NCBI GenBank assembly: GCA_017557435.1
Contig: JAFYYR010000029.1
Coordinates: forward strand, 1-64,000
DNA: 64,000 nucleotides
Direction of reading: 5' to 3'
From: Pseudobutyrivibrio sp.
Lineage (GTDB): Bacteria; Bacillota; Clostridia; Lachnospirales; Lachnospiraceae
Shown: in pieces, positions 59,691-64,000 of the stretch
Numbering within the stretch: position 1 is the first letter of the stretch
Layout: each line of letters begins with the position of its first letter
The notes under the pieces: model-generated
The model's input: only the letters and a program-made list of their open reading frames with translations
What the model was told of the DNA's origin: nothing
Database searches by the model: none
Translations under genes and position numbers: made by a program

Positions 59691-60248
59691 TTAACTAACT
59701 TCATAGTTGATGATATTGCCTGTTTGAATTTCAATATCATAATTGTACTGATATCTACCAACTACGAATAGAACTTCATATATGCCCTTACCATCAACAT
59801 AGTTTTTGGTGACTTTAGAATATCTCAAATCATCTTTTGTGTAGCTGGCATCTTTAAGAGCAATTTCAAGGGCAGCATCCTCTGTTATATTTTTACCAGC
59901 TGCTGGATCAGTGTCATCCTGGGATTCTCTAGGATTTTCCTCTGCGTGAATTGACTCTAATTCAATTGCAGAAGAAATAATATCCCCTGTTTTGCTTATT
60001 TCATAAGAGTACTGGGTTGTTCCATAGTAGAAGATAATGTGGTATCGTTCTACCCCTACAACATATTCAGTTTTTGCCTTAGCAATTGTAACATCCTTTT
60101 CTTCCAATCCGGCATCATTTAGAGCTAATTCTCTGGCATCGGCCAAAGTGATTTTACTAGCGGCATAGACGGTATTGAAAGGAATGAAAGAAAAGATTGC
60201 AAGGAACAGTATAAGCGATAATGCTACTGCCGAGATTCTTTTTTTCAT
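59691..60248 (-). CDS. Exported protein with two PepSY domains
   Basis: The 185-residue protein has a signal peptide (MKKRISAVALSLILFLAIFSF, cleavage near VYAA) and two PepSY repeats: ITLADARELALNDAGLEEKDV...YHIIFYYGTTQYSYEIS (about 33-95) and ITEDAALEIALKDASYTKDDL...YEVLFVVGRYQYNYDIEI (about 120-182). A DTDP/ESQDD linker separates them. PepSY domains often inhibit peptidases or sense envelope conditions and are commonly governed by a two-component system. A GGAGGGTTGAG site precedes the ATG on this strand; three 11-bp direct repeats lie just upstream. Confidence 0.88.
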   Translation of the reverse strand: MKKRISAVALSLILFLAIFSFIPFNTVYAASKITLADARELALNDAGLEEKDVTIAKAKTEYVVGVERYHIIFYYGTTQYSYEISKTGDIISSAIELESIHAEENPRESQDDTDPAAGKNITEDAALEIALKDASYTKDDLRYSKVTKNYVDGKGIYEVLFVVGRYQYNYDIEIQTGNIINYEVS

Positions 60249-60315
60249 ATCTCAACCCTCCTTTAAACTTATTGCAAGTAGTTAAGTATGCCTCGCTCTA
60301 TAATTAAAGTAGCAC

Positions 60316-60348
60316 ATAAGTGTTAAGGAAGTGTAAAGGAAGTGTGAA
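60316..60348 (-). promoter_or_regulatory. Three 11-bp direct repeats upstream of the PepSY gene
   Basis: On the minus strand the sequence reads TTCACACTTCC, TTTACACTTCC, TTAACACTTAT in head-to-tail order with 11-base spacing, ending near a TATAG-like -10 at about 60296-60304. This layout is characteristic of OmpR/PhoB-family response-regulator binding boxes placed where the -35 would be. No regulator gene is adjacent. Confidence 0.75.
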
Positions 60349-60368
60349 TTGCAAAACCCTATAATATT

Positions 60369-61226
60369 CTAGGCTGAAAATGAGCGTTTCATATATTGCT
60401 TTGGCGTAATGCTCTTATATTTGTTAAATGTCTTAATAAAATAGCTCTCGTCGTTAAATCCGCAGGAAATAGCCACTTCTCTGATTGAAATATCTTTTGT
60501 AGAAAGCATTTCACAGGCACATTCCACTCGATAATAATTCAAATAATCGATAGGAGTTCTATCGGTCATAGATTTAAAATAGCGACAGAAATATTTTGGA
60601 TTCATTCCAGCTATGTGGGCTAAGTTGTCTAAGGTAATGTTGTTGGAATAGTTGTCTGAAATGTAGGAGAGCACTTCTTTTATTGAATTAAGGCGCTCTA
60701 ATGTCATATTATCCATTGGATTCTTGGTAAATATTTCGTTTCTAATAATTTCCCCAAACAAAATATATAGATATCCCTGGACATTAAATTCATAGCCAGG
60801 CTGTTTTCTGGCAAGAGTATTACATAGGTCCTGAACGATAGCGGAAATGATGTGATTGTTTTTAGAAAGATAAGTGTTGATTCGAATCCGGTGATTGATA
60901 ATGTCCTGAACCATTTTGCTGCAGGCATTATTGTTCTTAAGCAGTATTTTCAGGTCGAAAACAATGCAATCATACCAACAGTCAGTAGGTGTGCCGCCGT
61001 GTAGCATGCCATCAGAGATGAATACCACGTCGCCCTCGTGGTAAGTTTCAGTCTTGTCGTCTAGGGTCAGATTAAAGGAACCCTTTCTGATGTAGACAAT
61101 CTCGTAGTTGGTGTGCCAGTGGTAGGTCATAAGATATCTAGGCGTGTGTGGATTCTCATGATAATGAGCAATTGGAAAGTTAAATGTGCCGTGCTGGCGA
61201 TGTTCTTGATAATCGATATACTTCAT
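60369..61226 (-). CDS. AraC-family regulator with N-terminal cupin domain
   Basis: The 285-residue activator has an N-terminal cupin sensor (about 15-110; HYHENPHTPRYLMTYHWHTNYEIVYIRKGSFNL, with HGGTPTDCWYD) and a C-terminal double helix-turn-helix (about 185-283; LDNLAHIAGMNPKYFCRYFKSMTDRTPIDYLNYYRVECA and VAISCGFNDESYFIKTFNKYKSITPKQYM). It is divergent from fucI with 146 bases between starts, so it most likely regulates fucose isomerase according to sugar availability. GGGGGA precedes the minus-strand ATG. Confidence 0.92.
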   Translation of the reverse strand: MKYIDYQEHRQHGTFNFPIAHYHENPHTPRYLMTYHWHTNYEIVYIRKGSFNLTLDDKTETYHEGDVVFISDGMLHGGTPTDCWYDCIVFDLKILLKNNNACSKMVQDIINHRIRINTYLSKNNHIISAIVQDLCNTLARKQPGYEFNVQGYLYILFGEIIRNEIFTKNPMDNMTLERLNSIKEVLSYISDNYSNNITLDNLAHIAGMNPKYFCRYFKSMTDRTPIDYLNYYRVECACEMLSTKDISIREVAISCGFNDESYFIKTFNKYKSITPKQYMKRSFSA

Positions 61227-61325
61227 AATTATTCCCCCAAATACAAAAAGTGAATATCGTTATATTTTTATTCAGTATATCACTTTTTATGGAAAAAACC
61301 ATTCCCTATAATCAATTTATAACGT

Positions 61326-61337
61326 AACGGTTCGCTT
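61326..61337 (+). promoter_or_regulatory. Candidate half-operator in the fucI promoter region
   Basis: AACGGTTCGCTT here recurs exactly at 63253-63264, just before the LacI-family gene, where it is half of a full palindrome. Thus the LacI protein may act on both. Confidence 0.55.
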
Positions 61338-61372
61338 AAACAATAAATGAATCGCAAGGAGGGTAATGGAGT

Positions 61373-63181
61373 ATGAGTAAAAACAGGTACATTGGGGAAT
61401 ACCCTGTAATCGGTATCAGGCCATGTATTGACGGACGTCGTGGACCTCTTAAAGTTAGAGAATCTCTTGAGGATCAGACAATGAACATGGCTAAATCAGC
61501 AAAGAAACTTTTTGAGGAAAACTTGAAGTATTCAAATGGCGAACCGGTTAAAGTTGTCATTGCAGATACAACAATCGGACGAGTTGCAGAGTCAGCTGCA
61601 TGCGAGGCTAAGTTCAGAAAAGAGGGAGTAGCAATTACACTTTCTGTTACACCTTGCTGGTGCTACGGTTCAGAGACAATGGATATGAATCCTCTCACAA
61701 TCAAGGGTGTGTGGGGACTGAATGCAACAGAACGTCCTGGAGCAGTTTATCTGGCATCGGTTCTTGCAACACATGCACAGAAAGGTCTTCCAGCCTTTGG
61801 CATTTACGGCAAAGACGTGCAGGAGGCTGACGACACAGTAATACCTGATGATGTAAGAGAAAAGTTACTTCGATTCGGAAGAGCAGCAGTTGCTGCAGCA
61901 TCAATGAGAGATAAGTCATATCTACAGATTGGTTCAGTGACAATGGGTATTGGCGGTTCAATCATGGATCAAAACTTCCTTGAGGAATATCTAGGAATGA
62001 GAGTTGAATCCATTGATGAGGTAGAAATCTTAAGACGAATCGATGAAAAGATATATAACGAAGAGGATTATAAAAAGGCTCTTAACTGGATAAAGACTGA
62101 GTGCAAAAAGGGCTTTGATAAGAATCCAGATTTCGTAAAGAAAAGCGATGAGCAAAAGGAAAAGGATTGGGAATTTGTAGCCAAGATGGCAGTTATCATC
62201 GAGGATTTGTATCAGGGCAATCCAAATCTTCCAGAGGGAAGAGAGGAGGAAGCTGTTGGTCACAATGCTATCTGTGGTGGATTCCAGGGACAGAGACAGT
62301 GGACAGACCACTGGCCAAACTGTGATTTACCTGAGGCAGTTTTAAATACATCCTTTGACTGGAACGGAGCAAGAGAGCCATTTATTTTAGCAACTGAAAA
62401 TGATGCACTTAATGGTCTTGGAATGCTTTTCATGAAGCTTCTTACAAACAGGGCTCAAATGTTTGCAGATGTTAGAACCTGCTGGAATACAGACTCTGTA
62501 AAGAGAGTTACAGATTACACGCTTGAAGGCCATGCTAAGGAAGCTGATGGAATCATCCATCTTATTAACTCAGGAGCCTGCTGCTTAGATGCATCTGGCG
62601 TGTGCAATGACAAGGATGGAAATCCATGTATTAAGCCTTGGTATGAAATCACAGAGGAAGATCAAAAGAAGATTATGAACGCTGTGGAGTGGTGTGAAGC
62701 CGACAATGGTTACTTTAGAGGTGGCGGTTGGTCATCAAGATTTGAGACAAAGGTAGAGATGCCAGCCACAATGATCCGACTTAATCTTGTTAAAAACCTA
62801 GGACCAGTTCTTCAGATTGCAGAAGGATGGACAGTGGCGCTTCCAGAAAAGGTTTCAGACACTCTCTGGAAGAGAACAGATTACACATGGCCATGTACAT
62901 GGTTTACACCTAGATGTGACGGTAAAAAGGGAAGCCCATTTGAAAACGCATACAGCCTTATGAACAACTGGGGCGCAAATCATGGTGCTATTTCATACGG
63001 ACATATAGGCGCAGATATTATCACAATGGCTTCAATGCTTAGAATTCCAGTTTGCTTACACAATGTAGCAGATGAGGATATCTACAGACCAGCAGCTTGG
63101 AATGCATTTGGAGCAGATAAGGAAGGTCAGGATTTTAGAGCTTGTGCAGCTTATGGTCCACTTTACAAGACAGTTAGATAG
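61373..63181 (+). CDS. fucI: L-fucose isomerase
   Basis: FucI interconverts L-fucose and L-fuculose, the first step of fucose breakdown. The 602-residue length is standard. Marks include [22 protein letters not shown] near 10-31, [11 protein letters not shown] near 98, [21 protein letters not shown] near 183, the metal-ligand region [19 protein letters not shown] near 295, and ACGxGH-like C-terminal [15 protein letters not shown] near 540. The start ATG 61373 has GGAGGG upstream. No fuculokinase or aldolase is visible here, so the remainder of the pathway is downstream or elsewhere. Confidence 0.96.
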   Translation: MSKNRYIGEYPVIGIRPCIDGRRGPLKVRESLEDQTMNMAKSAKKLFEENLKYSNGEPVKVVIADTTIGRVAESAACEAKFRKEGVAITLSVTPCWCYGSETMDMNPLTIKGVWGLNATERPGAVYLASVLATHAQKGLPAFGIYGKDVQEADDTVIPDDVREKLLRFGRAAVAAASMRDKSYLQIGSVTMGIGGSIMDQNFLEEYLGMRVESIDEVEILRRIDEKIYNEEDYKKALNWIKTECKKGFDKNPDFVKKSDEQKEKDWEFVAKMAVIIEDLYQGNPNLPEGREEEAVGHNAICGGFQGQRQWTDHWPNCDLPEAVLNTSFDWNGAREPFILATENDALNGLGMLFMKLLTNRAQMFADVRTCWNTDSVKRVTDYTLEGHAKEADGIIHLINSGACCLDASGVCNDKDGNPCIKPWYEITEEDQKKIMNAVEWCEADNGYFRGGGWSSRFETKVEMPATMIRLNLVKNLGPVLQIAEGWTVALPEKVSDTLWKRTDYTWPCTWFTPRCDGKKGSPFENAYSLMNNWGANHGAISYGHIGADIITMASMLRIPVCLHNVADEDIYRPAAWNAFGADKEGQDFRACAAYGPLYKTVR

Positions 63182-63208
63182 TTAAAGGGAGTTTATTTAA
63201 ATGAGTTT

Positions 63209-63232
63209 GCCGGAAGCGAAGATGCTTCCGGC
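63209..63232 (+). terminator. Hairpin after fucI
   Basis: GCCGGAAGC pairs with GCTTCCGGC (9 bp, loop GAAGAT) with no U tract, so it is a weak terminator or processing site. A 21-codon frame (ATG 63201 to TGA 63266) runs through it. Confidence 0.6.
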
Positions 63233-63246
63233 GGCTTTAAAAAGAA

Positions 63247-63264
63247 AAGCGAAACGGTTCGCTT
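63247..63264 (+). promoter_or_regulatory. Perfect operator-like palindrome before the LacI gene
   Basis: AAGCGAA and TTCGCTT flank ACGG, an 18-base perfect dyad with central CG as is usual for LacI-family operators. It lies 22 bases before the TTG start of the LacI gene, suggesting autoregulation. Confidence 0.7.
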
Positions 63265-63286
63265 GAGTTTCGGGGAGGAAGAGCAA

Positions 63287-64000
63287 TTGCCATCAACGAT
63301 TAGGGACATAAAGGAACGAACAGGATTATCACTTGCCACTATTTCAAAATATCTAAATGGTGGAAATGTTTTACCGGAAAACAAAGAGAAAATCGAGGAG
63401 GCCATTAAGGAGCTGAACTACCAGGTAAATGAAATGGCAAGGGGCCTGGTTACCAATAAGACCCGTTCCATTGGAGTGCTTGTTCACAATGTGGCCAGTA
63501 TATTCTGCGGATTGCTTCTTAGGTACATAGGAGATGTGCTTAAGGACAATGGCTACAGCATGATTATTTGTGACGCCAGAGATGATGAGGCTAATCAGGC
63601 TGAAAGCATACAGTTTCTCTTATCCAAGAAAGTGGATGGAATAATTGTGATTCCTGTTGCTGACAAGGGAGAATTTTTAAAGCCTGCAGTGTCGGCAAAA
63701 GTGCCCGTGGTTTTGCTGGATAGATCACTTCGTAATTGCGATTTTGACTGTGTGAGAATCAACAACAGAGAGGCAGCCTATAAAGCAACAAATGAGCTTT
63801 TGAAAAATGGACACAAGAAAAATGCAGTTATCTACTCGGCACATAATTACACAGGTTTGCAGAGATATAGGGGCTTTTTAGAAGCCCTAGAGGATGCAGG
63901 ACTTACTGTTGAAAAGGATTTTGACAAACCGGGATTTCATTCTATAGAGCATGGATATGAAAGCATGAAACAGCTTCTTGCTCTTAAGAACAAACCTACA
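63287..64000 (+). CDS. LacI-family transcriptional regulator (partial, cut by window end)
   Basis: Translation starts at TTG 63287 with GGGGAGG eight bases upstream; no better ATG exists in frame. The visible 238 residues contain the LacI HTH (IRDIKERTGLSLATISKYLNGGN) and hinge (LNYQVNEMARGLVTNKT), then the periplasmic-binding-protein-like sensor domain beginning SIGVLVHNVASIFCGLLLRYIG and including VDGIIVIPVADKG and VPVVLLDRSL. The C-terminus lies beyond the window. With the AraC protein, it is a candidate fucose regulator. Confidence 0.92.
   Translation, partial: MPSTIRDIKERTGLSLATISKYLNGGNVLPENKEKIEEAIKELNYQVNEMARGLVTNKTRSIGVLVHNVASIFCGLLLRYIGDVLKDNGYSMIICDARDDEANQAESIQFLLSKKVDGIIVIPVADKGEFLKPAVSAKVPVVLLDRSLRNCDFDCVRINNREAAYKATNELLKNGHKKNAVIYSAHNYTGLQRYRGFLEALEDAGLTVEKDFDKPGFHSIEHGYESMKQLLALKNKPT

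Overview
The window reads as chromosome of a low-GC, strictly anaerobic Firmicute, most likely a Lachnospiraceae member of the Butyrivibrio/Pseudobutyrivibrio type. This is inferred from AT-rich codon use, frequent TTG/GTG starts with strong GGAGG sites, NfnAB, FchA/FolD, fucose and galactoside catabolism, and a complete-looking lower anaerobic cobalamin pathway. No phage, transposase, CRISPR array or rRNA was seen; one tRNA-Pro(CGG) is present.

Layout. (1) 0.4-23.4 kb: a cobalamin riboswitch followed by one long, tightly overlapping operon. It starts with an exported lipoprotein cobaltochelatase (CbiK type), two more exported proteins and a FecCD-type ABC importer. It continues with cbiP, cbiC, cbiD, a membrane metallophosphoesterase, cbiF, cbiG, cbiH, a cbiJ-cbiE-cbiT fusion, cbiA, cobT, cobU, cobS, a short CobU-like gene, cobC, cbiB, cobD and dinB. 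cbiL, a cytosolic cobaltochelatase, the uroporphyrinogen/sirohydrochlorin genes and a corrinoid adenosyltransferase are not in the window. (2) 23.4-27.8 kb: a small unknown gene, a MocR regulator divergent from an EamA transporter, an HD-domain protein and a HAD phosphatase. (3) 28.0-31.2 kb: a glucose-type PTS permease and its antiterminator, with an antiterminator-binding site overlapping a terminator. (4) 31.3-33.5 kb: two COG0523 GTPases, one with a long histidine-rich repeat and one fused to a DUF1980/YcgQ-like C-terminal domain; a third COG0523 protein lies at 43.6-44.6 kb. (5) 33.5-35.9 kb: NfnAB. (6) 36-43.5 kb: a previously uncalled 41-residue protein with its own promoter, then a TetR regulator with a clear operator, a GH2 enzyme, a GPH sugar symporter carrying an unusual extracellular insertion, and a GH36 alpha-galactosidase. 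(7) 44.7-55.5 kb: a PfkB kinase, a 57-residue ORF, FchA/FolD one-carbon enzymes, a PilZ protein with a membrane partner, an HD protein, a MacAB-like efflux cluster with two adaptor proteins, exonuclease III and a small conserved protein. (8) 55.6-64 kb: a phosphosugar kinase, a lipoprotein, MetE, a double-PepSY protein behind three 11-bp direct repeats, an AraC regulator divergent from L-fucose isomerase, and a LacI regulator cut by the window end.

Functional picture. The first 23 kb makes cobalamin from cobalt-precorrin stages downward and senses the product through the leader RNA. Its first five genes form a tetrapyrrole or metal capture module outside the membrane, which is the most unusual part of the window. 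The rest is sugar capture (glucose PTS, galactosides, fucose), metal allocation by COG0523 proteins, redox balancing by NfnAB, and one-carbon and methionine metabolism.
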